Shown: piece after piece, positions 22,831 through 35,333 of the stretch | Numbering within the stretch: the first letter of the stretch is position 1 | How the letters are laid out: each line of letters starts with the position of its first letter | Assembly (NCBI GenBank): GCA_037349315.1 | Contig: JBAIAC010000035.1 | Span: 6,338,501-6,402,500 of the forward strand | Direction of reading: 5' to 3' | Length of the DNA stretch: 64,000 nt | Source: Chelydra serpentina | Taxonomy: Eukaryota > Chordata > Testudines > Chelydridae | The notes under the pieces: generated by a model | Databases searched by the model: none | The model's input: the letters and a program-made list of their open reading frames with translations, nothing else | Told to the model about the DNA's origin: nothing | Made by a program: the position numbers and the translations under genes

Positions 22831-24888
22831 GGGAATTAAATGGCTCTGCTGCTCTATTGCTGAAGTGGTAGTGCGGGTGGAAGGCACTGGCAAGGTCATG
22901 GGTGGGGTTCCTTACAGGACTGACTTGTAAAAAGAGGTCAACTAAAAACTGAAGATCTGCTATTAATAGATTTACAATCCTTACCTATTTCGAAGCCCTT
23001 AGAATTGGAAAGCCTTTGTAAGTGTCTCTGAAACAGATCTGTGAGCATTTCTAAAAGTCCTTTGCAGGCTTTATTGTTAGCCTCTCCTTCTTTCATAATT
23101 GTCATCCTTAAATTGTAAGGATAAAGCCCCTTCTTAGGAGTCAGTTGTTTCTTTTTCTATTTCACATTTTTAAACGTGTTGAAGTAACTCATAAAATCAT
23201 GAAAGTTTTTGCAACTTGAGAGATGGAACTTGACTCCCTCCAAAAATTGCAACATCTTATTCCAAATCCCCATAGGCTGTACCTGTTCCATGATCACTAG
23301 CTTTTACTGACCTTACTTGAGTAACGTTTGCTGTGAACTTCTTTAATAATAATACATTATTGGTTGGCAAATGCGTAGTGTTCAGCCAAATGGTGAGGCT
23401 GCTCCATTTCTCATTGATGTCAGTGGAAAAGTTCCCACTGCATGCAGTGGGAACAGTGCAGGGCTGTGGGAAACTTGCTGCTTCCATTTCACATGGATTT
23501 CAACAACTATTTTCATCTGTTTCTGTTTTACTTAATTTTGTACCCCTTGAGTTTCATTGTTTAGTTTGAGGTTCAGTCAAACTCAACGAGGCTAAAGTGA
23601 AACTTGAAATTAGACCGGCATGTTTCATTAAGCTGTGGCCATTGTGTAGGGTTTATTGGACAAAGAGGCCAACTGTCATATATTTTCTTAGGTAACCACA
23701 AAACTCACTTTTTTCCCCACCCCCACCAAATTTGTGCCTGTCCAGACATAGCAAAGTCTTTCAGTTTTTATAAAAGATTCTCAGAGACCAAAACTGTTTA
23801 ACATAAAACTCTCATTCATTCCTTGTTTGAAAGCCAAACTAGCACACAGCTATATGACTTTGGTTTGTTGTGAAAAGTTCACAAAACCTCACCTTTAGGA
23901 TGTTTTTCCCTTTAGGTATTATATTTGAAAAATCTTTTCAATAAGATCCTCAAGGTCCAATGTATCTGTTATGTGTCTAAGTGGAGAAATTCCTTTCCTT
24001 GGTTATCAGACCAGTAGACTGAGAGGAAAGTAACATTTAACCCAGTCTATTTCGTAGATCTGAAATCTGTTGAATCCGTTGAGCAACAATAGAGGTGGGG
24101 TGGCCCATGTTTAGCCTCCTGAAAACATATTTAATGCAAAACAGGGCAGCCTACATTTGAGTGGGAGAGGTGACTATGAAAACATAGCAACCTGCTCTCT
24201 CCATTGGTTAAAGTACAAGGCACAATGTTCCTATCCAATACTAGGTACATATTTCCTACCCACTGTTTTCTGTGGTCTCCTAAAAATGAGATAGCAAATA
24301 CAGACTCTATCTTTCTCAGTTGCAGAAAATGAATCTTTTCCTGTAAAAAGCAAATGGGGACTAGAATGAAATGAAACACTTGGAGATAATATTTGGTCTG
24401 CTCTTGTGTTGAGTGCCCATGGAAGGCATTCCAATACAAAGGGAATATTTCCTTTTTCTATTCCCTGGTCATCCCTAAATTATGTTGCCAAGTAGCTCAG
24501 AGCAGAATTGAAGAGGCAATAGGCAAACAGCCCACCATTGTCATGTTTTCTTGGATTATAAAAAAATCAATCAATCAACCTTGTTCTGGGTACAAGTTCA
24601 TGGGAAAATACATGGCTGATTTCAGATTTATTGTATAAAGAGTTCCAATCTATTATATTCTTGGTAACACTCCACCTGAACTTATGTCACTGAAAGATAC
24701 ATATTGACAATTTTCAGCATAGCTGCTAGAAAATGTACTGTCTCTTTTGGCTTTTAAGAGGAAAAGCCAGGGCTTTTGAAAAACCTACAATACATACTAC
24801 GGAAGGAATTTATCACTGCAAAAATGAAGTCATTGCGACGTGTTTTCTTGGCAAGTTGAGACCTGATTAGACTTTTATTTATATAAAC
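22831..24888. other. Intron, nothing recognised apart from a palindrome
   Basis: A 24-nt perfect palindrome is listed separately. No coding or repeat homology was recognised in the rest. Confidence 0.45.
23431..23454. repeat. 24-nt perfect palindrome
   Basis: GTTCCCACTGCA is followed directly by its reverse complement. The left flank (GATGTCAGTGGAAAA) resembles the recurring short motif family, so it may be a rearranged copy of it. Confidence 0.8.
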
Positions 24889-25011
24889 CAGAGGTTTTCA
24901 ACCTTCTCCATACTGTGACCCTATGTTACAGCAGCAAAAAGTTTGGGGACTCTCCTTCTATGTAGCCATAAAGAAAGGTAGGGTGGTTGGGTCTCTGATT
25001 GAGAAGCCATG
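24889..25011 (+). mobile_element. Small hAT-type MITE, 123 bp
   Basis: The left end CAGAGGTTTTCAACC and right end GATTGAGAAGCCATG are imperfect inverted repeats of the CAGAGGTTCTCAACC type. The flanks ATATAAAC (24881-24888) and ATAAAAAC (25012-25019) match at 7 of 8 positions. Confidence 0.65.
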
Positions 25012-25763
25012 ATAAAAACAAATTGGTGAAGACTTTTTTCAAAGGCCTAATCCTGAAATCAGTAGTAAAACAAGCAGTCTTCCCCCTCACCCGGGGTCAC
25101 TGAGAAGTTTTCCCAGACCAGAGCTATCAACTTCTGCATAATCTCAGGCCCCAGTGCTGCCAATATCTACTCCTGTGAGTAGCTGTATGCACATGAGCAG
25201 TCCAATTGGTTCCAATGAGACTACTTGTGTGTAAAGTTAGTCCCTGTGTGAAAACTTCGGATTCACCGAGGACCAGTGGCGTTTTCACACCCTCCATGGG
25301 GCCATTTAGATAAGTAAGGCCTCTTAATTTCTTGAAACTAAATTGGGACAAAGTGCAGCCCTTGTTACGATTATCTTCTCCACAGAAGTTTCCTGAGTTC
25401 CTTTTATTCCTCTCAGTCTGTTATGTTCAGAACTCCTTAGCCCCAAACCAGGCATGCTTTATACTGTCTGGAAATAACTAAAGGGATAGTTATTAGAAAC
25501 GACTCTGTTACAGCCCCCCAGTTTTCTTTGTAGTTCTGTAGGGAACTTTCAATTTTTTTCTTTCATTCTCAAATTAAAAGAAATGGTTCCCAGTCCAAAC
25601 CCCGTGGAACTTTGGGTAGAACAGATCTTGACCTGAACTTTGTGACTTGGAACCAACTTTGCAAATTGCACAGAAAATGCTCTTATATACGTATGCTTAA
25701 GTTATTAATATCTTTAAACAGAGCGATAAAGAATTCAAACCAGGACATTGCCATGCCCATGTG

Positions 25764-25840
25764 AAATCATGGAACCATAGGGTTAGAAGGGACCACAAGG
25801 ATTATAGAAGGGACCGAAAGGGTCAGATGGTAAAATGATA
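25764..25840 (-). repeat. CR1 3'-end fragment, minus strand
   Basis: AATCATGGAACCATAGGGTT, then AGAAGGGACC, repeated once, is the reverse complement of a CR1 tail. Confidence 0.65.
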
Positions 25841-25904
25841 TGCAAAAGGGTCAGAAATAAAATGACATTAAATGATCAGAGATTACATTCATTTGTATTT
25901 GCAT

Positions 25905-26010
25905 CGCAGTAGCATATAGTACCCTAGTCATGGACTAGGACCCCCATTGTGCTAGGTGCTGTACAAAGAGAACCAAAAGACAGTCCTTGCCCCAAAGAGC
26001 TTATAGTCTT
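25905..26010 (-). repeat. Ancient dispersed retroposon tail
   Basis: GGACCCCCATTGTGCTAGGT, then GCTGTACAAAG and AAGAGCTTATAGTCTT, is the reverse complement of the repeat at 51815-51935 (TTGTAAACTCTTTGGAGCAG ... CAATGGGGTCCTGATCCTG). Confidence 0.55.
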
Positions 26011-26378
26011 CATGAAATATAAGAAAAACCCTTCTCCAGTGCAACCTGTGCTAGTGATGGTGCACAATGGAACTAAACGTTGTGGGCCTTCACAGCAAAA
26101 CCTATTGCAATATTGACTGGGGAAAAAATCATCATCAGACACACATACCCTTTCTACCCTTACAATATAAATACAAAGTCCTTTTTTTTTTCATTGTAGG
26201 CTTCAAGTTCTTAAGACAGTAACATAAATTATTTTTAGCATTTACAGAGAACCTGTTATGAAGGTTACTTAGTCAATTTCATAGATTGGGGCACATGGGG
26301 GAGGAATCAATAAGGCACCCTAGGCCATTGAAGCTCCCTTCCTGACCTCTGTACCTGGGGCTGCTCTCTTCTCTCCTT

Positions 26379-26396
26379 CCCCCCCCCCCCCCCCCC
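26379..26396 (+). repeat. Poly(C) tract, 18 nt
   Basis: An uninterrupted C run following CTCTCCTT. Confidence 0.9.
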
Positions 26397-26940
26397 GAAG
26401 AATCCCCTTCATGATAAAGTGAGGGTCAGCCCTGGGACTTCATTTTATTTCATGCTTTACTTTAGACACAAAGCGATTAATCAAATGTTTCAGAAATGCT
26501 GCCATGAGCTCAGTGTGAATTTATTTCCCTTGGAAGTGCTGAGCTCAGACTGTAAGAAAGGAGTGCCCATACAAATCTGACTGAGGCACTGCTCTCCCTT
26601 TGTGCAGAGGTTAAAAAATATAAGGAACTCTGATGGAATTGTTTTCATTATTCTGTGCTGTTATGGAGCCTTTGACAAGAGGAGAGAGTGTTCTCATGCT
26701 TTAATAGGCTTGGAAGGATTAGGATTTTATCAGTAAGTGTCGATGTCATCGTATGCACACAAACCAAAAAAAATTTCCATACACAGTAATGTAAATTTAC
26801 AAATAGGCAAAGCAAGAAAAATGCTGTATGACAGAATTTGAGTCCAAATCCAGTGATTTAGACCCTTGAATTAAGTTTGTTACAATCTAGTGAATGAATA
26901 GTAAAAACAGGGATAGTTTGTTGATTTGGGGATATTTGTG

Positions 26941-27120
26941 GGAAGGGCTAGCTTAGTGGTTTGAGCATTGGCCTGCTAAACCGAGGGTTGTGAGTTCAAT
27001 CCTTGAGGGGGCCATTTAGGGATCTGGGGCAAAAATTGGGGATTGGTCCTGCTTTGAGCAGGGGGTTGGACTAGATGATTTCCTAAGGTCCCTTCCAACC
27101 CTGATATTCTATGATTCTAT
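26941..27120 (+). mobile_element. Cryptodire-type tRNA SINE with CR1-like tail, plus strand
   Basis: GGCTAGCTTAGTGGTTTGAG (box A region) and GGGTTGTGAGTTCAATCC (box B) are followed by the same linker and CR1-like tail as the minus-strand copy at 17461-17645, ending GATATTCTATGATTCTAT. It is slightly more diverged in box A. Confidence 0.95.
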
Positions 27121-28519
27121 ATTTACTTGGTATATTTTGACATATGATGTTGCCAGTTTGTGTTTGAACAGTTATAAAGCTTTAACTTTTTGAATCTCAA
27201 AGTCTGCTGTCTCTAAATAATTCTGTCCCCGCATTTCCCACAACCGTGAAAACTGAAATTGATAAAAATAGGACAAAAAAATCCTTGAAACCCATAATTT
27301 CATGCAACTGTGAATTTAGATCAGTAAAAATCTTTTAAAATGATTAAATATAAACATTGACATTATCCATCCATTTGATATATAAATTATATCTATCTAG
27401 AATTTTGCCAAGTCTATGCTTAGAAGGCCGGGTGGCTCTGTGTTGTGTTACACCTCAGGACTGGCCAGTTTCCTTGGCTGGGGTGGGGTGCGGGGGGAGG
27501 GGCTCTGTGGCATGCTAGGTTGTGAGTACTGGGCAGAGCCATTCCTAGTACACATGGTGTGTTGGAACCACTGAGAAGGGCCAGTTCCAATGCACACTCA
27601 ACATGCAAGCAAGTATTCCTTGCCAGGAATCTGTTCCTAAATCCATGCAGGGCTCTCTACTTCATCCATGAGAGTGGGAGTGATGGGAAAGAGGAACAGC
27701 ATATAGAGGAGTAGGAGGGTGAGGAGAGGATGAGTTTACTGGACTCCTCTTCTTCACCGTAGGATAGTTCTCAGGGCTAGGAAGGAGCTTTCATGCATAG
27801 AGGAAATCCTCTCAATAGACTTCAGATTTCACCATATGTCCCTTTTGTTTGTCACATGCCTTGCACAAGTGCCTAAAGCTAGCTAATTATTAAAACCCCA
27901 ATTTTTTCAAAACAGGGGGTCTCTGTCTCATGGCTCAACATTTCCCATCTGATTCTTCCGTGGAAACGTAATGCTAAATTTGTAATGTCCTAAAACTTTT
28001 CATCAGCCTCGCATAATGTCGTCATTGCAGGTTGGGAAGAGGAGGAAGCTGTGCCGTGTGTGGGTTTAAGAGACATACAGGTCACTACCATGTTCGTGTA
28101 GTCCAAAAATGTCTGCTGTAGTCATGTGCTTCATTTATAATGCCACCTAGTCCCTGATGATGGTAGATGGCACTGCATGCTTGCAGTATGCTTTGCCTTC
28201 TGTGGGAGTCTTGGTGTGAAAAGCAGCCTGGCTTGATTAAGTAGTGATAAAACTTGGTTCTTCTAATCTTCTGTGTGTTCCTTTTTTTGATCCATCTGTA
28301 TCTTATATTAGGCCCCTGTCTATATTATCTAAACAACTAAGCTGAGATTTTTCAAAGCCTCCTAGAGGATGTGGATGCTGCCAGTTTCCATCAATTTTAA
28401 TAGGAATTGAGCATCCAAATCTGTTAGGCAGCTTTGAAAAACTCAGCCCTGTTTTACAAAACAATCGTGATGTATGTGCTGCATCCAAGGTCCTTTGTTA
28501 GAATCATGTTCGATCAGAA
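27121..28519. other. Intron, nothing recognised
   Basis: No domain or repeat family is recognised. A GC-rich patch at 27420-27560 carries a minus ORF without homology. Confidence 0.4.
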
Positions 28520-28521
28520 TA

Positions 28522-28641
28522 GGCTGACCAGACAGCAAATGTGAAAAATCGGGACAGGGGGTGGGGGGTAATAGGAGCCTATATAAGAAAAAGACCCAAA
28601 AATCGGGACTGTCCCTATAAAATCGGGACATCTGGTCACCC
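28522..28641 (+). mobile_element. Short MITE, TA-flanked (Tc1/mariner-like), copy 1
   Basis: The ends GGCTGACCAGAC and TCTGGTCACCC are inverted repeats with TA on both sides (28520-28521, 28642-28643). The core has GGGGTAATAGGAGCCTATAT and GGGACTGTCCCTATAAAATC. The copy at 42624-42741 is the reverse complement. Confidence 0.85.
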
Positions 28642-28643
28642 TA

Positions 28644-30151
28644 GATGAGGCCATATATTTGAAACCAAATACTACAGTAAAGACAAGAATACTGGTGAAA
28701 TATCTTTCGCTTAGTAGAACTCTTCCCCTGCAAGTTTGCTGCAGTGTGTAAGATCCATCACAAATGCAACAGTTATGCAAACACTTTTGCATGTAAAAAT
28801 GAAACTGGAGCATGGTGGGTTTTTTGGGTGCCAATTTTCCAAGAGAGCACCCCGAAAAAAATACTTTAGTTTTTACCCAGGAAAATATCATGAGTTTTGG
28901 CCTACATTCACAATGGCTTTCTCTATGAAAACTGATCTTAGCCAAGTAAAGGTAAAATGTAGTTTGAGCCATGCTAATTTTGTATTCATGATAGCAGGAA
29001 AGTATGTTTAAAAAAACTTTTTGGTAAAAATAATGGTGAAAATTCCACATAAAATGTTTGTCATTAAGGTTCTAAGGCAAACTCATGTGAGGATAGCTCC
29101 CTGTGTTAGTATGAAACCTCATTCACTTCATAAGGGCTCTGCATGAATGCAGAGGTCCTGTCATGTGTATGAGCCTAAAGAATCAGGTCGTAAATGTTAT
29201 TTCACAGATGGTTGCAGGTCTGGCGTCAAGTTAAACATTTCCAGTACAGTTTGGTTGAATCTACATTGATTGTAAATAGTTTGATTTGGCTAGGATTTTA
29301 ATTTCTGGTCTTGTGGGGTTGATCATAGTTTATAGGGTTAAAAAGTAGTCTCTTATTTTGATCTAATATTTCTGATCAGATAGCCCCTTGACAGTTAATG
29401 TTCATATGCTTGCTTCTCTTGAGAAAACATTTCTTTCCACTGTACATTCAGTCCTTGTGAGCAAATGGGTTGGGAATGTACTTAATAATTTGTAAGTAAC
29501 TAACAATATCCCCCCAAGTTCCCAATAGGAGTATGCTTTGTAATGGTCAAAAATGATTCCTCTTTCATCCATCTCTCTCTCTCTCTTCCTCTGCATTTAT
29601 CTTTTGCTTTGTGGACTGATGTCTGATTTTCCAACATCATCAAAACCACAAAAATCTGGTTTAAGTATCTGAGTCATTTATGCTGTTTAATGATTCAGGA
29701 GCCAAATATGCAGATTCTTGAATTTGTTTATATACTGACAGTATCAAAAATCTATTATGGAAACAATCTATTAAGTCACCCAGTCCACCCCCTAACATGT
29801 GCAGTATTGGTCCCTATTGTACATTCACGAACATTTTGCTCAGACTTATTTTAAACAATTCCAGAGATAGAAATTCAAGTTTTCTCTTGGAGACTGTTCT
29901 GCAGCCTGTGTGACCTCATTGTTTGAAAATGAGGTCCAAGTCCATCTTTAATTTTCTTGTACGCAATCTGATAACCTCCTTTATAATTATTCCCATTTCC
30001 TCCATGAACAATTCTTCTCCTTGAGCTGACGTGCTTTAGATACGTAGATTGTTTCACGTTGCTTTAGTTATCTTTTTAATCAAGCTGTACTTGTTTAGTT
30101 CTTGTGAACCTTTCTTCATAAGCCATTTTTCTCTCTACTCCTTCCTCATCT
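28644..30151. other. Intron, nothing recognised
   Basis: No coding homology. The 178-codon minus frame at 28514-29050 runs into the MITE and has no recognisable domain. Confidence 0.4.
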
Positions 30152-30154
30152 TTA

Positions 30155-30380
30155 GCTTTGTATACACACAAGTTGTACCCCTTCAACTTTATTGGCATAG
30201 TCAAAAACGGCACAACTCTTCCTAAATGTAGTTATATTAGTATGGCTTATTCCGTACAGGCAGGAGAATAAGCTATAACTGTGTCCAAACTACAAGTTGT
30301 TCCAATATAACTCTTTCCATTTAAAAAAATCACACCTCTAACCAGAATAATTATACTTAAGCATTGTGTGAAAACCAGGC
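30155..30380. mobile_element. Harbinger-like MITE, about 226 bp
   Basis: The left GCTTTGTATACACACAAG and right GTGTGAAAACCAGGC are degenerate forms of the GGCTTTGTCTACACT terminus. TTTA flanks both sides (30151-30154, 30381-30384). Inside, ACAAGTTGTACC (30169 on) and TATTCCGTACAGGCAGGAGA AT-rich words form internal inverted segments. Confidence 0.6.
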
Positions 30381-30384
30381 TTTA

Positions 30385-32464
30385 GTTGCACTTCTGCATT
30401 CTTGCTAATTTGTCTCACTCCTCTTGGGTGCTGGTCAAAATTACAGTCATTTCTCCAAGTGTCACCATAGAGGATACTGGACACTCTTTTGGCCCTTAAA
30501 TTGATGCTTGACACCTGGTACAAGAAATAATGAGATTTGAGATTCACTGATGGAAATACTGAGGTTTCATTTTGTTTGGTTGACTTCAATGAGACCAGGA
30601 TTTCATCCATAGTCCAGCTCTTCTTGTAGTCTGGGTGGGAAAGAGGGATGGATTTGGGGGTTGGGGGGAGTGGGCATATGTGACTGAGGTTTTGACTGTA
30701 AATTGAGATGGACATTAGTTCCTTTTAAAATTTCAATTCTTCCCTACCTGCAGATATTATGAGTAGAATTTGGACCTGACTGAACAGAGCTGTCCTCTTC
30801 TATCAACGTCGTCTTTAGTTTAGAATTTCTCACTTTGATTTGCCTTTTATGTGTTCTTAAAATAATCCAGATGGCAGGGATCTGGGACAGTAAACCAGCA
30901 GTTTGCCTTTAAGTGAACAAACAAGATGTTTTTTATTCTTATTTTTTTTAAAAATAGGCAGACAGCTTGGCAGCATAGTGATCATCTGAATAAGTATGTG
31001 TCCTTGAACAGAGTTCATGTAGTGCTGTGGTCTGGTGGTGTTTGGAAGGAGAGTTCAGGAGAGATGATTCTTATTAATGAATTTGTGTTCAAGGATGAGT
31101 CTCAGTGATTAAAACATCCGGATTAAGCAACAACGAATATTGCATATGTCTAGAATTAGAGCAAAGCAACATTTAGTTGACTATACTGTGGGACCCACAG
31201 TGTTATCCTGACACTGGTTTTGGTGCACCATAGCACAGACATTAGATGGCCATTTCTTCAAGGGTTTTGAGTTTATTTCCAGAAGTGCTGTGTGTGGTAT
31301 TGAAGAAGCTACGTCAGAGTGTAATGGCAAACCAAAACCCCAGTGATGTTTAGGAGCTGAAAAGTCACTTGAAGGTCAGTTTTTTTTTTTAAGGATTTCA
31401 TGAAACAGATTCCCCTCCCTCTTCCTCTCCCTCTCTCTCTCTCTCTTTATGCTGGTGTAAATCTGGAGTAACTCCAAGGACTGTCCAAAAACTCCATAAA
31501 GACATTGACTTCATTAGATTTAGTCCAGACTTACATCAGCATAACTGAGAGTAGAATGTATCCCGTCTCTTTATCGTTCCACATGCTAGACACTTTCCAA
31601 AAATGGGGTAAATGTTTTTCTCTGAAAGGATGACTATAAATCATCTAATGTCTTTGCTGTGGTACATGGTAACCAAAACATAGTAGGTAATGCCAAAATG
31701 TACCCAGCCTATTTCTTTAACTGTTGCTCAGCAGTTCAGTGAAATTCTTGCCAGTTAAATCATGAATGTCAGCAGGAACTTTTAGGAACATGAATTAATA
31801 ACAAACAGAACTGAAAGCTACTGGATAATGAAAAATCTAGTGGTAAATGGCACTTACTTACACTCATACACATTGTCTTCCCTTTAGCACATTTAGGTGC
31901 AGTAATACTAGGGGTGGGAAGATAAAACTGAACCTGTCTAAAGTTGGTCCAAATCAGCCCTGCTTTGCCTTGAGAAAACATTATTCCACTCGATAAAACC
32001 ATATGAAAGATTAAAAAATGCTGATCAAAATAGAATTGAAATGCCATCATGCAAACACACGCCTTTACCCAAAATGTTAGACAGTTTGGAAAACTCAGGG
32101 TCATTGTTTGAAATCCTGTTGAAGTCAGTGGGAGTTTTGACATTGACTTCAATGGAGCCAGGATTTCATCCAGTGCTCTTAACACATGAAAAGCATCACT
32201 TGTGACGTTTTCTAACTACATTCCTTATCTGCCACTCTCTCTGTGTGCTGACGCAATATCTCTGCCTTACCAAGTGAAGGGATCCCTCCTGAATTGTTGA
32301 ACTAGCCTAGCTGAAGCCAACTTTATAAGCAATAGGATCCAATCTGTTGGAAGGCAGGGTGTCCACTACATATGCATACATCCACGTACAGGGCCTTCCT
32401 AGGGCTAAAGAATGATAGGAGGCAACAGCAAGGGAGTTGAATGTGCTCAGTACCTCACAGCGCT
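30385..32464. other. Intron with recurring short motifs
   Basis: Copies of the TTGACTTCAATGG-type motif lie at 30586-30612 and 32109-32172, and of the GGTGTAAATCTGGAGTAACT-type motif at 31448-31556. A CT-rich run is at 31417-31447. No coding homology was seen. Confidence 0.5.
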
Positions 32465-33430
32465 GAGGATAGTTACTGAAGTCCAAAGCTGACTGTGAAA
32501 AGTTACAAAGGGACCTCACAAAACTTGGTAACTGGACAACAAAGTGGGAGATGAAATTCAATGTTAAATACAAAATAATGCCCATTGGAAAACATAATCC
32601 CAACAATACGTACAAAATTATGAGTTCTAAATTAGCTGTAACACTCAAGAAAGAGATTTTGGAGTCATTGTGGCTAGTTCTCTGAAAACATCTGCACAGT
32701 GTGCAGCAGCAGTCAAAAAAGCGAACAGAATGTTAGGAACCATTAGGAAAGGGATAGATGATGTGAGAAAAAATATCATAGTGCCATTGTGTAAATCCAT
32801 GGTAAATCGTGCATGCAGTTCTGGTTGTACCTTCTCAAAAAAGATGCATTAGATTTGGAAAAGATACAGAGAAGGGCATCCAAAATGATTAGGGGTCTGG
32901 AACAGCTTCCAAATGAGAAGGGATTAAAAAGACTGGGACTGTTCAGCTTAGAAAAGAGATGAGATGTGGAGATACGATAGAGGCCTATAAAATCATGACC
33001 GGTATGGAGAAAGTGAATAGGGAAGTGTTATTTACCTCTTCACGTAACACAAGAACCAGGGGCCACCCAATGAAATTAATAGGCAATAGGTTTAAAACAA
33101 ACATAAGGAAGTAATTCTTCACACAATGCACAGTCAACTTGTGGAATTTCTTGTCAAGGGATGTTGTGAGGGCAAAAAGTATAACTGGGTTTAAAAAAGA
33201 ATTCGGTAAGTTCATGGAAGATGTGTCCATTGATGGTCTCGGATGCAAGCCCATACTCTGGGTGTCCCTAAAACTCTGACTGCCAGAAGCAGGGTTTGGA
33301 CAATAGGGGATGGATAATTTGAAACTGAATTGTTCTGTTCATTCCCTCTGAAGCTACTGGCCACTGTTAGAGACAGGATACTGGGTTAGATGGATCACTG
33401 TTCTGACTCAGTATGGCCATTCTTATGAGG
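32465..33430 (+). mobile_element. CR1-type LINE, 3' part
   Basis: The frames resemble the C-terminal part of CR1 ORF2 (SSLKTSAQCAAAVKKANRML at 32676 on, then NRACSSG and QRRA.KMIRGL-like). The 3' end reads ACAGGATACTGGGTTAGATG, then CAGTATGGCCATTCTTATG, a recognised CR1-family terminus. Stops and frameshifts are frequent. The 5' truncation at about 32465 is typical. Confidence 0.8.
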
Positions 33431-33840
33431 TAATGAGTGTGAAATTTTAATTTGCACTTGTCAGTCAGAAGCAAGGGGAGCACAAAATAATAGGCTACAT
33501 TTCACACTTTGTACTGAGAAAAACAGAGCATTACGTTTCTTTTAACTTTTGAATGAACTTTTGTGCAGGCAGTTTTGAAATGGTGCTAAGTCTATGGAGA
33601 TAGCTACATTATAAGAGAGCTGCTGGCACCACCAATTATTACGGTCGCCTGATGCTTCCCATTATAAGATGCTATTTCAGTTGCTTATAAACTTTAAACC
33701 ATTTGGGCTGAAATTTTCCATGCTGGGTATCTGCCTCAGGCTGATTTTTAATTTCCGCTCGAGTGGTTTGGGCATTTCCATAAATGAAGTTATTGTTTTG
33801 CCTATTTAAAATAATTGTGGTGACCTTTTATTTAAAAAGT

Positions 33841-34593
33841 TCTAAACAGAAAGGGTTAAACATCACGGGTTTAAGCCAACTGCACCTGTACTTCCTGTCT
33901 GTGGTCCACCAAGGGAAGCCACTCTTAGGCTTCTGGTTCCCCAGATGCCATCTCTCTTGGGCAGAGACCTGTCTCTCTCTCCTTGTGACTGGGGTTAATT
34001 TCCAAGCTGCAGAGTTCCTTGCCTACACTGTGAATTCCCCAGCAAGTCAGGCTGCCTAAGCAGGCCGGCTTTGCTTTCTCCTCAGAGGCTACAAACTGCG
34101 TAATTGCCAACTGTTAAGTCACCACACAGCTCTCTCTAAGCAAACACATATATTCTTAGAGTAAAAGCATTATAGAGAAAACATATTAAAACAATAAAGG
34201 AACTCACATGCGTACTAATAGGCTTATCTGAGATCACCGCAGCTCCAATGAGGGCTCTGGCAAGTGAACATTCCTTCAAACCCCACCAAGGGTTTTTCTG
34301 TGCCCACAAATTCATACCAGCTGTTAGCTCAGAACAAGCATCCCCATGAATAGGTCAAGTCCCTCCAACTCTTCCCTGCAATAATTCAGATCTATGTTAT
34401 GGAGTGTGGTGTTTAATAAATGACTGTCTAAAACATTTTGAGTAATTTTGCATTGCCTCAGTACGTACTGTGATTTATAAGGCAATGTCAAAGAAACCTG
34501 CCAATAAACAAACAAATGACGGTACTGTACCTTCTTTGTACTACTGCAAGAAGATATTTTAAAAATTGCATTGACACATTTCTAAACAGAAAG
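33841..34593. repeat. Segment bounded by 17-bp direct repeats
   Basis: TCTAAACAGAAAGGGTT occurs at 33841-33857 and again at about 34579-34595. The sequence between (CCACCAAGGG-, CCCCAGCAAGTCAGGCTGCC-rich) looks like an inserted repeat, and its last 205 bp are duplicated at 36307. Confidence 0.5.
34379..34586 (+). repeat. Local duplication, copy A
   Basis: From CAATAATTCAGATCTATGTT to TTGACACATTTCTAAACA this matches 36307-36508 at roughly 90% by eye, with an indel of about 8 nt near TACTACTGC. Confidence 0.85.
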
Positions 34594-34786
34594 GGTTTGG
34601 GGTCTCCCTTGGACAGAAGCTTCTGCCCATTTGTTTGGTCAGAAAGCGAAAGCAGGCCTTGGGTCCGTTTAAACTCAGACTGTTAATCCAAAAGTCCTTT
34701 CTTTGTCTGCTGGTCTCTGGGGAATCCAGTTTGAACCAGTGTATGGCTCTCCAGTTGGTGGTACCTCTCAGGAGGTGTTACCACTA

Positions 34787-35331
34787 GCATTGCCAACCCT
34801 CCCGGATTGGCCAGGAGTCTCCCGGAATCGGCCTCAATCTCCCGGTTGCTATTGAAAGTAATCTGGGAGATTTTAATAGGCCAAAATCCGGCTGGGGGTG
34901 CAGTGGGGCTACGGTAGGCTCCCTACCTGCCCTGGCTCTGTGTGGCTCCCGGAAGTGGCCAGCATGTCCAGCTCCTAAGCGCAGGGGCAGCCAGGGGGTC
35001 TCTGCGTGCTGCCCCTGCCTTGAGCGCTGACTACAGCTTCCATTGGCCAGGAATCATGGCCAGTGGGAGCTACGGGAGCAGTGCCTACCGGCAGGGGCAT
35101 ACCACCGGGACATGCCACAATTTCCAGGAGCCACTTGAGGTAAGCACTGCCTGGCTGGAGCCCACACCTCTTCCCTAACCCCCTTCCCCAGCCCAGTGAA
35201 AGTGAGTGAGGGTGGGAGAGAGCAAGCAACAGAGGGAGGGGGGATGGAATGACCGGGGGCCAGGGCCTTGGAGAAGGGGCAGGAGCAGGGCAAGGGTGTT
35301 TGGGTTTGTGTGATTAGACAGTTAGCAACCC
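34787..35331 (+). mobile_element. TA-flanked non-autonomous element, 545 bp
   Basis: The ends GCATTGCCAACCCTCC and GTTAGCAACCC are inverted, with TA on both sides (34785-34786, 35332-35333), as for Tc1/mariner-type elements. The interior is GC-rich and includes an inverted pair around GGCCAGGAATCATGGCC (about 35045-35062). A fragment of the same terminus is seen at 48412-48432. Confidence 0.75.
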
Positions 35332-35333
35332 TA

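Noticed and set aside
26948..27001. tRNA gene candidate with A and B boxes
   Set aside because: It is the tRNA-like head of a SINE; the linker and CR1-like tail follow and the cloverleaf is not intact.
28514..29050. 178-codon minus-strand ORF
   Set aside because: No domain is recognised, and its C-terminal third is translated from the TA-flanked MITE at 28522-28641.
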